This document shows positions 28,955 through 37,700 of a stretch of 64,000 nucleotides of DNA, piece after piece. The notes below the pieces were generated by a model, which did no database searches, was not told the origin of the DNA, and saw only the letters and a list, made by a program, of their open reading frames with translations. The stretch comes from Chitinophagaceae bacterium (lineage in GTDB: Bacteria; Bacteroidota; Bacteroidia; Chitinophagales; Chitinophagaceae), in NCBI GenBank assembly GCA_025360525.1, contig JANYCA010000172.1, positions 18,637 through 82,636 on the forward strand, read 5' to 3'. The translations under genes and the position numbers were made by a program. The number at the start of each line of letters is the position of its first letter. Position 1 is the stretch's first letter.

Positions 28955-28996
28955 CCTTCCCATAAAGAGAAGGAACAGTCCCTGCGTATTGCAGGG
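28955..28996 (+). other. Two small hairpins between rpsR and rplI
   Basis: CCTTC (28955-28959) pairs with GAAGG (28969-28973), and CCCTGC (28980-28985) with GCAGGG (28991-28996) around a 5-nt loop. No T-run follows, so this is not a normal terminator. It may be an mRNA processing or stability element, or a structured leader for rplI. Confidence 0.5.
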
Positions 28997-29019
28997 GTTG
29001 GATAATTAAAAAATAGACA

Positions 29020-29466
29020 ATGCAAGTAATATTAATTCAAGATGTTAACAACCTCGGCGGAGCCAATGAGTTGGTAACAGTTAAAAATGGTTACGGCCGT
29101 AATTTCTTAATTCCTAAAAAATTTGCAATTGAAGCCAGTCCGAGTAATCTAAAACAATTAGAAGAAAAGACGAAGCAGCAAGCGAAGAAAGAAGCTAAAT
29201 TATTGGCTGAAATCAACAGTGTAATTGCAAAATTGCAGGACGGTGCTTTAAAATTGGGCGCAAAAACCGGTACAAGTGGTAAAATATTTGGTAGTGTAAC
29301 TTCTGTACAAATTGCTCGTGCAATCAGGGAACAGAAAGGCTACGAAATTGATCGCCGTCGTATCCAGATTATTGATGACGTAAAAGAATTAGGTACTTTT
29401 AAAGCGAAGATAGATTTTGGTAATGGTCACGAAACTGAAGTTGAATTTGAAGTAGTAGCTGAATAA
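29020..29466 (+). CDS. rplI: Large-subunit ribosomal protein bL9
   Basis: A 148-residue protein with the bL9 signature at its start (MQVILIQDVNNLGGANELVTVKNGYGRNFLIPKKFA), the long charged connecting helix (about 45-75, KQQAKKEAKLLAEI) and the C-terminal rRNA-binding domain (KIFGSVT...DVKELGTF). bL9 bridges the L1-stalk base of the 50S subunit. Third gene of the operon; a terminator follows. Confidence 0.96.
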   Translation: MQVILIQDVNNLGGANELVTVKNGYGRNFLIPKKFAIEASPSNLKQLEEKTKQQAKKEAKLLAEINSVIAKLQDGALKLGAKTGTSGKIFGSVTSVQIARAIREQKGYEIDRRRIQIIDDVKELGTFKAKIDFGNGHETEVEFEVVAE

Positions 29467-29484
29467 GTTTTCAAAAAATCTTAT

Positions 29485-29526
29485 AAAAAAATCCATTCGT
29501 ACGTTTGCGAGTGGATTTTTTTTTGA
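29485..29526 (+). terminator. Intrinsic terminator after rplI
   Basis: ATCCATTCG (29491-29499) pairs with CGAGTGGAT (29508-29516) with one G:T wobble, followed by nine or more Ts and preceded by an A-run. Confidence 0.87.
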
Positions 29527-29675
29527 TACCGATCCTACCTCAAATGATCAGAATCTATTCTATCCCGGCAAAATTCAAAATGTTATTGACAAAAATGGCA
29601 GACTATTTCATTCAATCAATCGGCAATATAAATGCATCTATCGTATTTTAGTATTTTCATAAACAAACAAGTATA

Positions 29676-31292
29676 ATGCGCAATCATTCACTTTTTACCA
29701 AAATAATTTCCCCTGTATTGGCTTTGTTACTTTTTGTCAGCTGTGGTAGTTCTGGAAACAATGCATCAGTTAAAGCAGTTATAATTGACACGATTAAGCC
29801 AGTGGTCAATATAGACCGCTCGATTCCAGGCAGTTTTAGTACTCAAACAAAAATCAGATTTGATAGCAGTCAGGTAAAAATATTTCTGGACAGTTTTTCA
29901 AAATTCAAGATTTTCGAAAAAGATATTTATTCATTTTACAAAAACAGAAAATTTGCCTACGCCTGGTTTGACGAAAAAGGGATGATAGAACCTGCCAATA
30001 ATTTATACAATCGTATTCAAAATATTACTGAAGAAGGATTACCCAACAGGCTCCAATATAAAGAAGCTTTCACCAATCTGATAGAATCAGCTACTACCGA
30101 AAACAAACCGTCTGCTACCCTTGAATTAATGCTTACGTCTCAATACCTTGTTTATGCAAACAGCGTTTGGAAAGGGCTGAATGAAAAACAAATGCAGGGA
30201 ATTGAATGGCTATTGCCCCGAAAAAAAATAGGCAACCAGCAGTTGCTTGATTCATTATCCGGAACAACTTTTCTTGAAAATGAACCGATGTACAAGCAAT
30301 ACTCATTATTAAAAGCCTTTCTTAAAAAATATAATGATCTAAAACAAAACAATAGTTTACCAACAATTACATCCGACAAAAAAAAATTACAACCCGGCGA
30401 TACATCTAATGCAATTGTAAAAATCCGTCAATGGTTGTTTATTATGGGAGATATAGCAGCAAACAATGGAAGCATTGTGTTTGATAATTCATTATCGGAT
30501 GGTATAAAAAACTTTCAAAGGCGAACCGGCATTGCAGAAGATGGGTTAATTACGCCTGCTCTAATAACTGAAATGAATTACCCCATTGAAAAAAGAATTG
30601 AAACTATTATTGTAAATATGGAAAGATGCAGATGGGTTCCGGTGACAATACAAAAAAATTATTTGTTTGTAAATATCCCTGCTTATAAACTTTATGTATT
30701 TGAAAACGACAGTATGGTTTTCAATATGAATGTAGTTGTAGGAAAAAGTCAGCACAAAACGGTAATATTTAATGGGAACGTTAAATATGTGGTTTTTAGT
30801 CCCTACTGGAATATACCTGCCAGTATTATGAAAAATGAAACGCTGCCATCGCTCAGGCGCAATCCAAATTACCTTACCCAACACAATATGGAATGGAATG
30901 GCAAACAAATCAGGCAAAAGCCGGGGCCAAACAATTCTTTAGGGCTAGTTAAATTTTTATTCCCTAACAGCCATAGTATTTACTTGCATGATACACCTTC
31001 AAAATCATTATTTAACGAAACCAACAGGGCATTTAGCCACGGATGTATCAGGGTGGCAGAACCTAAAAGGTTAGCCAGCTACCTGCTTCGAAATGATTCA
31101 GTGTGGAACGACGCATCCATTACTGCCGCTATGAATAAAGGTGTTGAAAAAACAGTAGTGCTACAGAAAACAACACCCGTTTTTATTGCATACTTCACCA
31201 GCTGGATAGATAAATATGGCAAAATTAACTTTAGGAAAGATATTTACAACAGAGATAGCCGGCTGGCTAAATTAATACTGAATAATCCTTAA
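29676..31292 (+). CDS. L,D-transpeptidase of the LdtD/YcbB type (lipoprotein)
   Basis: A 538-residue envelope enzyme. The lipobox LLFVSC puts a lipidated Cys near residue 23. It has the LdtD layout: a helical scaffold region (about 75-230), a peptidoglycan-binding-1 module (LQPGDTSNAIVKIRQWL, about 240-300) and a YkuD catalytic domain (about 320-470) with HDTPSKSLF and the nucleophile motif SHGCIRV (Cys about 456). LdtD-type enzymes make 3-3 cross-links between diaminopimelate residues in peptidoglycan. It stands alone between two terminators. It belongs to a different subfamily from the YkuD_2-type protein at 8584-9387. Confidence 0.9.
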   Translation: MRNHSLFTKIISPVLALLLFVSCGSSGNNASVKAVIIDTIKPVVNIDRSIPGSFSTQTKIRFDSSQVKIFLDSFSKFKIFEKDIYSFYKNRKFAYAWFDEKGMIEPANNLYNRIQNITEEGLPNRLQYKEAFTNLIESATTENKPSATLELMLTSQYLVYANSVWKGLNEKQMQGIEWLLPRKKIGNQQLLDSLSGTTFLENEPMYKQYSLLKAFLKKYNDLKQNNSLPTITSDKKKLQPGDTSNAIVKIRQWLFIMGDIAANNGSIVFDNSLSDGIKNFQRRTGIAEDGLITPALITEMNYPIEKRIETIIVNMERCRWVPVTIQKNYLFVNIPAYKLYVFENDSMVFNMNVVVGKSQHKTVIFNGNVKYVVFSPYWNIPASIMKNETLPSLRRNPNYLTQHNMEWNGKQIRQKPGPNNSLGLVKFLFPNSHSIYLHDTPSKSLFNETNRAFSHGCIRVAEPKRLASYLLRNDSVWNDASITAAMNKGVEKTVVLQKTTPVFIAYFTSWIDKYGKINFRKDIYNRDSRLAKLILNNP

Positions 31293-31315
31293 ATTCAAGA
31301 TTTTAAAACAACGCA

Positions 31316-31344
31316 TTGTTTTTTTGATTATTTCATTACATTTG
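31316..31344 (+). promoter_or_regulatory. Promoter of the RRM gene
   Basis: TTG (31316-31318) and TACATTTG (31337-31344), spaced by 18 bp, match the Bacteroidota -33 / -7 pattern (TTG...TAnnTTTG). The predicted start point leaves a leader of roughly 115 nt before the ATG, long for a housekeeping gene and reminiscent of cold-shock-type leaders. Confidence 0.6.
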
Positions 31345-31467
31345 TGTTGTCTTAATGATTTTAGTGTTTCGTCGTTAGCTGATAGATTTCTTAGAAGATT
31401 ACTCCTTTCAGTTCATTGTACCTGCTAGATCAATTGAGTTTTTATTAATTTTAAAACAGTTTTTACA

Positions 31468-31896
31468 ATGAACATTTACGTAGGAAATCTTAGTTGGAAC
31501 ATGACCGACGAAGACTTAAGCAGTCTCTTCACCCAGTTTGGTACCGTTACCAGCGGTAAAATTTTAAAAGACAAAATGAACGGCCGCAGTAAAGGCTTTG
31601 GTTTTGTTGAAATGGAAGATGAAGAAGCAGCCAAAGCTGCAATCGCTGCTTTAAATGAAAGCGAAGTACAAGGTCGCAAATTAATCGTTAACGAATCTCA
31701 ACCACGCCCAGAAGGATCCGACTTTAAGAAGCGTAGCTTTGGTGGTGGAAGTGGCGGCGGTGGTGGCTACAAGAAAAGCGGTGGCGGTGGCTACGGCGGC
31801 GGCAGTGGTGGAAGCCGAGGTGGTGGTAGTGGTGGATACGGCGGTGGCAGCGGCAACAGAAGCGGCGGCGGCGGCGGATACAACAGAGACTATTAA
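31468..31896 (+). CDS. Glycine-rich RNA-binding protein (single RRM)
   Basis: A 142-residue protein. Residues 1-80 form an RNA-recognition motif with RNP2 IYVGNLSW (2-10) and RNP1 KGFGFVEM (about 42-49). The tail (about 91-142) is almost only Gly, Ser, Tyr, Arg and Lys in GGGGY-like units, a low-complexity RNA-binding tail. Such RRM proteins in Bacteroidota and cyanobacteria are small RNA chaperones, often abundant or cold-inducible; mRNA-level regulation is a reasonable inference. It has its own promoter and terminator, with a long leader. Confidence 0.93.
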   Translation: MNIYVGNLSWNMTDEDLSSLFTQFGTVTSGKILKDKMNGRSKGFGFVEMEDEEAAKAAIAALNESEVQGRKLIVNESQPRPEGSDFKKRSFGGGSGGGGGYKKSGGGGYGGGSGGSRGGGSGGYGGGSGNRSGGGGGYNRDY

Positions 31897-31920
31897 TCAA
31901 TGCTTTTAATAAAATTTCAA

Positions 31921-31948
31921 AAATCCCTCCAAATGGAGGGATTTTTTA
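31921..31948 (+). terminator. Intrinsic terminator after the RRM gene
   Basis: A perfect 10-bp stem, AAATCCCTCC (31921-31930) with GGAGGGATTT (31935-31944), has a 4-nt loop and is followed by Ts. It lies 24 bp past the stop codon. Confidence 0.9.
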
Positions 31949-32137
31949 TTATCTATATATAGTCAATCAGTCATGTAATATTTGTAGTCGAAAAAGCACT
32001 TCGTATTTTTTTTGCAACAAACTCGTTTTTAAATATGCCGCCTTTTTCTCTTGGCAAAACAATCTACATCCATTTTTGCCTGTCCATGCGAAATTCAAAT
32101 ATTCCACTTTGTATATGCCGCTTATTCACTCCCAAAT

Positions 32138-33139
32138 TCAATTTATTTTCTTAAAAGTTTTAGCAGCTTCCCAACCAATGATAGCTGCTTTTCTGGTGAG
32201 CCCCCACATATAACCTCCCAATAATCCTGAGCATTGAATAACCCTATGACAGGGAATTAGAAAAGCTACCGGGTTGCTCCCTATTACGGTGCCAACGGCC
32301 CTTGAAGCAGTTGGCTTTTCAATATTGGTTGCAATATTTCCATATGTAGACAAATGCCCAATTGGTATTTTTAACAATGCTTCCCAGACTTTCAACTGAA
32401 ACCCAGTTCCATTTAAATGCAATTTAATTTCGGGAAGTTGTTGCCAGTCTTTAGTAAAAATATTATTGTTGTCCGACAAAAGCTTTCAAACACTTACCCA
32501 GCCTGACCTCACCCCCAACCCCCTCTCCAAAGGCAGAGGGGGCTTAGAACCTGCGACCACAAAGAGTATTAATAAGTTCAATTTTTTTTAGTCGGACAAT
32601 AGTGTAAAAATATATAACGCCTGTTGTTGAATAATATCAACCATTTGTTTAAAATGTGCATTCGGGAAAAGTTGCAGTAAATCGCTCCAAGTTGTTTGCT
32701 CATCCTTTGCAAAAGCCATATAACATATGCCCTTAGTGGTTGATGCAACCAAAATATTTCCAAACGGACTTTCTGCATGGCTGTAATTAATATAGAGATT
32801 TTCACCTCCATTTTTATATTCACCCGGTGTCATTCCATCAATTTTAATAAACATATCATGCAGGCGCCCGGTACCGGATAGTCCTGTTTCCAAAGCTGCA
32901 TCAAACAGCGTTACCTTTTTATTTTTAAGCATGCTCTTGGCATATGCAACACTAATGTATTGCAGAAAATTTTTTGGGCTTACACCTGCCCATTCTGAAA
33001 ATAACCGCTGAAAATGAAAGGGGCTTAAATTTATTTTTTCAGCAACCTCATTCAGGGTTGGCTGGTTTTTAAAATTTTGCCGGATGTACTCTATTGCTGC
33101 TGCAATTCGATTGTAATTCAATTGTTCCTGCCCACTCAT
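32138..33139 (-). pseudogene. Disrupted HTH / methylated-DNA-protein-cysteine methyltransferase gene
   Basis: Two collinear minus-strand pieces make one gene: 32604-33139 encodes an AraC-type HTH domain plus the N-terminal part of an O6-alkylguanine-DNA alkyltransferase; 32138-32463 encodes its catalytic part with the acceptor motif PCHRV and the downstream LLGGY. A 140-bp insert plus a 10-bp target duplication (150 bp in all, so the frame is kept) introduces an in-frame TAA soon after ALYIFT. Removing the 150 bp restores ALYIFTKDWQQL and a 283-residue protein, the normal size of this repair protein in Bacteroidota. The N-part stops at residue 183; the C-part could only start at a TTG inside the insert. 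Probably inactive. Confidence 0.9.
32464..32603. mobile_element. MITE-like 140-bp insertion in the methyltransferase gene
   Basis: The insert is flanked by a 10-bp direct repeat GTAAAAATAT (32454-32463 and 32604-32613). Its ends carry inverted repeats: TTGTCCGAC (32469-32477) against GTCGGACAA (32591-32599), extended to 12 of 13 positions with the adjoining A-run. The core is a GC-rich hairpin (CCCCCTCT...AGAGGGGG, about 32519-32542) in a CACCCCCAACCCCCTC context. It has no ORF. Short inverted ends plus a ~10-bp target duplication fit a non-autonomous derivative of an IS4-like transposon, but the parent family is inference. Confidence 0.85.
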
Positions 33140-33540
33140 TGTATTAATTTTTGTGCAGCAAATGTATCATCATCTATGTTCTATTACAACCCGAAACTTG
33201 CGCTATTAAGATGTTATCTAAATTCTGCACCACATCTATCATTAAAATTTCACAGCCTATCATTAAAGAAAGCGCCAACCTTTTCACTATCCACTATAAA
33301 ATAAAGCGCAAGTTCACTTTTCACAAAAAGAAATTTACCTTTACAACATCAATGGTTCCAAACTATCCACATAAAATATTCAATGATAAACGCAGCAAAT
33401 ATTTTTTGCTGAAACTTACATTGGCGATGTATGCTTGTTGCCCCAATCTCTGAAAGAACGCTTGAAAATACAAGTTTTGTACGCCGCTTTTATAAGCAGG
33501 TTTTATTTACAATTACTTCTTATCATTTAACTTATTTTCC
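33140..33540. other. Divergent intergenic gap before the HPPD gene
   Basis: About 400 bp with no convincing gene. Plus-strand readings at 33077-33304 and 33151-33453 have a composition unlike the real proteins around them (runs of Lys, Ile and Phe, no recognisable domain). It must hold the promoters of the disrupted methyltransferase and of HPPD, but I could not pick clear boxes. Confidence 0.4.
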
Positions 33541-34674
33541 ATGGAAATAACAACCTCACCATCCATCAACAGTAATACAATTACCAACGATTTTTTGCCG
33601 CTGCAAGGCACCGATTATGTAGAGTTTTATGTTGGCAATGCCAAGCAGGCAGCTCATTTTTATAAAACGGCATTTGGCTTTCAATCGCTTGCCTATGCCG
33701 GACCCGAGACCGGCATGAAAGACAAGGTTAGTTATGTAATTCGCCAGCATAAACTCACCTTTGTTTTAACCACAGCATTAAGAAAAAACAACCCTATAGC
33801 GGACCATGTTTCTAAACATGGGGATGGTGTAAAAGTGTTGGCTTTAAAAGTAGATGATGCTACCAGGGCATGGGAAGAAACCACTAAACGTGGAGGCAAG
33901 TCTTACCTGGAGCCAACTATTTTATCAGATGCAGACGGTGAAGTAGTTTTAAGTGGCATCCACACCTATGGAGAAACTGTTCACCTATTTGTCGAGAGAA
34001 AAAATTACAAAGGTTTATTCATGCCCGGCTTTAAAAAGTGGGAAAGCAACTATAACCCTACCGATACAGGGCTGCTGTATGTTGATCATTGTGTAGGTAA
34101 CGTAGATTGGAATCAAATGAATCTCTGGGTAAAATTTTATGAAGAAGTAATGGGGTTTAAAAATATTTTGACCTTTGATGACAATGATATTTCTACAGAA
34201 TATTCTGCTTTAATGAGCAAGGTGATGAGTAATGGTAATGGGTATGTAAAATTTCCCATCAATGAGCCCGCTGAAGGTAAAAAGAAAAGCCAGGTAGAAG
34301 AGTACCTGGATTTTTACAACGGCGAAGGCGTACAGCATGTAGCGATAGCCACCAATGATATTGTAAAGACTGTAACTGAATTACAAAAAAGGGGCATTGA
34401 GTTTTTAAATATACCGGCCAGTTATTATGCGAATGTATTGGACAGGGTTGGAGAAATTGATGAAGACCTTGCGCCCTTGCAGGAACTAGGTATATTAATT
34501 GACAGGGATGAGGAAGGTTACCTGCTCCAGATATTCAGCAAACCGCTGGAAGACAGACCTACCCTTTTCTTCGAAATCATCCAGCGTAAAGGGGCAAAAA
34601 GTTTTGGTAAGGGGAATTTTAAAGCACTGTTTGAAGCCTTGGAGAGAGAACAAGATGCAAGGGGAAATTTATAA
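33541..34674 (+). CDS. hppD: 4-hydroxyphenylpyruvate dioxygenase
   Basis: A 377-residue Fe(II) enzyme that turns 4-hydroxyphenylpyruvate into homogentisate in tyrosine breakdown. There are two vicinal-oxygen-chelate halves. The three iron ligands are visible: His in YVDHCVGNV (about 183), His in QHVAIAT (about 266) and Glu in FFEIIQRKG (about 346). The C-terminal GKGNFKALFEALEREQ helix that gates the active site is intact. The first half keeps VEFYVGNAKQAAHFY, a typical HPPD start. No other tyrosine-catabolism gene is adjacent. Confidence 0.96.
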   Translation: MEITTSPSINSNTITNDFLPLQGTDYVEFYVGNAKQAAHFYKTAFGFQSLAYAGPETGMKDKVSYVIRQHKLTFVLTTALRKNNPIADHVSKHGDGVKVLALKVDDATRAWEETTKRGGKSYLEPTILSDADGEVVLSGIHTYGETVHLFVERKNYKGLFMPGFKKWESNYNPTDTGLLYVDHCVGNVDWNQMNLWVKFYEEVMGFKNILTFDDNDISTEYSALMSKVMSNGNGYVKFPINEPAEGKKKSQVEEYLDFYNGEGVQHVAIATNDIVKTVTELQKRGIEFLNIPASYYANVLDRVGEIDEDLAPLQELGILIDRDEEGYLLQIFSKPLEDRPTLFFEIIQRKGAKSFGKGNFKALFEALEREQDARGNL

Positions 34675-34682
34675 AAACTATC

Positions 34683-34716
34683 TTGAGATTTTTCACTTTG
34701 TAGTGAAAAATCTCAA
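34683..34716. terminator. Bidirectional terminator between HPPD and the large barrel protein
   Basis: A perfect 15-bp stem (34683-34697 with 34702-34716) around a TTGT loop lies exactly between the HPPD stop and the stop codon of the convergent minus-strand gene at 34717. The T- and A-stretches in the stem arms suit both directions. Confidence 0.8.
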
Positions 34717-37700
34717 TTAGAAAATCGCTCTTACAGTTGCTCTTCCAATATGAACTGTCCTTGACTCGCCTGGTTTTCGGCCATCATATTGAATGGTCAT
34801 TTCTATATTTCCAGAAAGCCTTTTGGTAAACTCCAGGTTCCATAAATAATTTTTACCCGGCATTAATCCATCCAATAAAATATAACCCACTGTGGAGTTG
34901 GCGGACCCGCCCGGCGCATAAGAAAACTGAATATTACTCAAAGAAAATCTTGCATTGATACTACTGCTGGAAAGCACATTGTATTTAGCTTCTGTAGTAA
35001 AACTATTTGCCGTAGACTTTTCAAAATAACCAATTGTATTTTTCTTGTTATTGTAGCCATAAATTAAAGTCAACCGCATTTTTGTACCACTAACAAAACT
35101 TAAAGATGGTTCAGCAATTTGTTGATTTACCTGGTAATTTCGGTTGCTGAATTTAGGTGTTATCAAATCATTTTTTACCGACCTCAAGGACCAGTTCGTA
35201 CTTATTCTTTTACTGATATTCCACCGCATTTTTAGTGCAAGGGAACGCTGGCTGCGGCTCTCTACTCCATAAGTGAGCAGCGACTTTCCGTTGCTAAGCA
35301 CCTGTGTTATATCCATTCCCCATTTAGCGCTGGTTCGGTTAAAGAAAAAAGTGTTTGATAAAAAAGAACTCAATGTTAGCAAGCTGGTATCTTCCAGTTG
35401 CTTAGCAAACGGATTAAATTCAATTGAACCCGAAGCAATATTTTTTTTATTGATTTGCAGAGACGATGCCAGGCTGGTTTTGGTCAACAACTTTTTAAAA
35501 CCAACAGCTTGCTTTGCACTGATAATTGCTTTGGGGTTTATCTCAACACTGTAATTTAACTGAACATAATTGGCTTTTACATACTGGTTGGTTGGTGTAT
35601 TCACCCTTATGTATTTGCGTTGATCTGTAAACAAAGCAATTTCAAACTCGTTCAATTCTTTAATGCCGTTGCTGTTGTAATCTATCCAGGTGTATTCGCC
35701 CTGACCGGCAGGTACTTCTACAAAACTAAATTCCCTTTTCTGTTCCTGCCCTGCCCCTACTTCATACAAGACATTTCCGGTTAAAAAACCCTTCCATTCA
35801 TTTACAGCATATTCAGCCCTTCCCAACAACGTTTCATCTGCTTTTTGCCTGGAGATTGTGGAATTAATCAACTGCAATTTGCGATACGTGACATTTAACT
35901 TGAGTTGGTGATGTTCGTTGCTCAGCAGGTCTGTAAAAAAATTAATATTGTTACTTCTATCTGCCAGGATAAGTTTATTTATTACTGGGTATAAATCGCT
36001 TCTTGTGAAATAATTTATTCCCCACCTGTTCAATTTAGATTCAGGAGATTTTATGTATGCCTGCAGTACGTTAAAGCCAAAACTGAATGGTACCAGCGTA
36101 TCTGTTAGTTTGTCTGAAAGTTTATTGTACTCCCCTGAATAATTTGCACCTACCACCAGGTTTTTTATCTGTTTCAATTGCTTACTGATATCAATGGCTG
36201 GCCTTAAATAAAATCCGTTTTGTGCAAGGTTATTAATATTGGTAAGGCTAACAATGCTGGATAATTTCCACCCTTTTTGGATAAATTGCTGATCTAATTT
36301 TTGCCTGAAACCATTAAACGCATCGCTCCGGTTATAGTTGGTAATGTCGTATTTAAACCGGTTACCGGTTTTATCCTGGATAGTTAGTCCTGCGGTAGCA
36401 ATTCTTTCATCGGCACGGTCTGCATCATAGGGCAGGCTCCAGTCTCTGTTGAATTCCACATTTCTCAAACGTTCCAACGGGCGAAATCGCTGCTGCACAT
36501 ATTCGTAGCCAATATTGCTTTGCAGCTGCAAAGGTTTTTTAAAGAGATGAATAGTTTTTTCTTCATTTATATATCGCAATTTAAAAGCGACTGCATCATC
36601 GTTCCCCTTATCTTTTGAGGAGAACAAATTAATATCATATTTACTCACTGCAAACTCCGCTTTAAGGGTGGATTTTGGATTAAACGAATATTCTGCTGAA
36701 ACAGTTGCTACTTGTAACTTCTTTGGAGTTACCAGCAAAATTATCGGTGCCCAATCTCCCTGTTTAGTATTGCCTGTCCCGGGAGCTACCCACTTAAATA
36801 CCTTGCCATTGGTGGCATTAAATAGTTGTACATAATTACCTTTTCCTGCACCCAGGTAACTAAACGATACATCATATAATAAAAGACCCTGTGTGGTATC
36901 GTACAAATAAATGGAGTCATGCAGATTGTTGCTAAAAAGGGTATCAATTCTTTTATATAAAATTTTGCCCGTAGAAAATGTATCCCTTACAGCACCGCTG
37001 TAAAAGGCTGTATCAATTCCATCGCCCACATCTGCTAAAAATTGTTTTTGGTTAACATCCAGCGTTTGATTAATAGAAGAATTTTTTGCATCTCCATTAC
37101 TAAATGCCGCAACGCTTACCAATAATTTATCATGAAAATTTATTTCGTTGTTTGCATACAGCGTGGCATTTAAAAAATTACGGTCTGCATATTCAAATTC
37201 AACCTGAATTCTTTTATCCTTGGTGATCATCCGCTTGGGCGTAAAGGTGAGTTCGGCTGTATTGTAGTTAATAATATAATCCTGATCTTCTCCTCTTTGC
37301 AACATTTCTCCATCCATAAAAACCCGCTCAGTACCTGCAAGAACAGTAAAAAACAATTCGTTATTGGCACCCTGCAGCCTGTACGGGCCCTGATTTCCCT
37401 CCAATGGCACCAATAAATTCCTGTTGAATTTTCCCTTTGCAACAGAGCCGCTTACTAATAAAGAATTGTTAATGCCTTTTGCAATTTTGTTATCGGTAAT
37501 AAATGAAACTCCCTGCAGTCTTTTATAAAAATTAAGAAAGTAATTTTTGCTTTGCCGGATATCAATGTCACCAAAATTAATTTGCCAGCTTCTTTTTTTT
37601 ACTTGTAAAAAAATTCGATCAAAGTCACTAAGATTCTGTGTATTGCCATCGGGTTGTATCGGGATATTATTATCTGTAATTGCAGCTGTAAGTTCCAGGC

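Noticed and set aside
28980..28996. The CCCTGC/GCAGGG hairpin considered as a terminator inside the ribosomal operon
   Set aside because: No T-run follows and rplI is the expected third operon gene; listed instead as an unexplained structure.
33151..33453. A 100-codon plus-strand frame before HPPD
   Set aside because: Composition is that of translated AT-rich intergenic DNA; no domain, signal peptide or coupling to the next gene.
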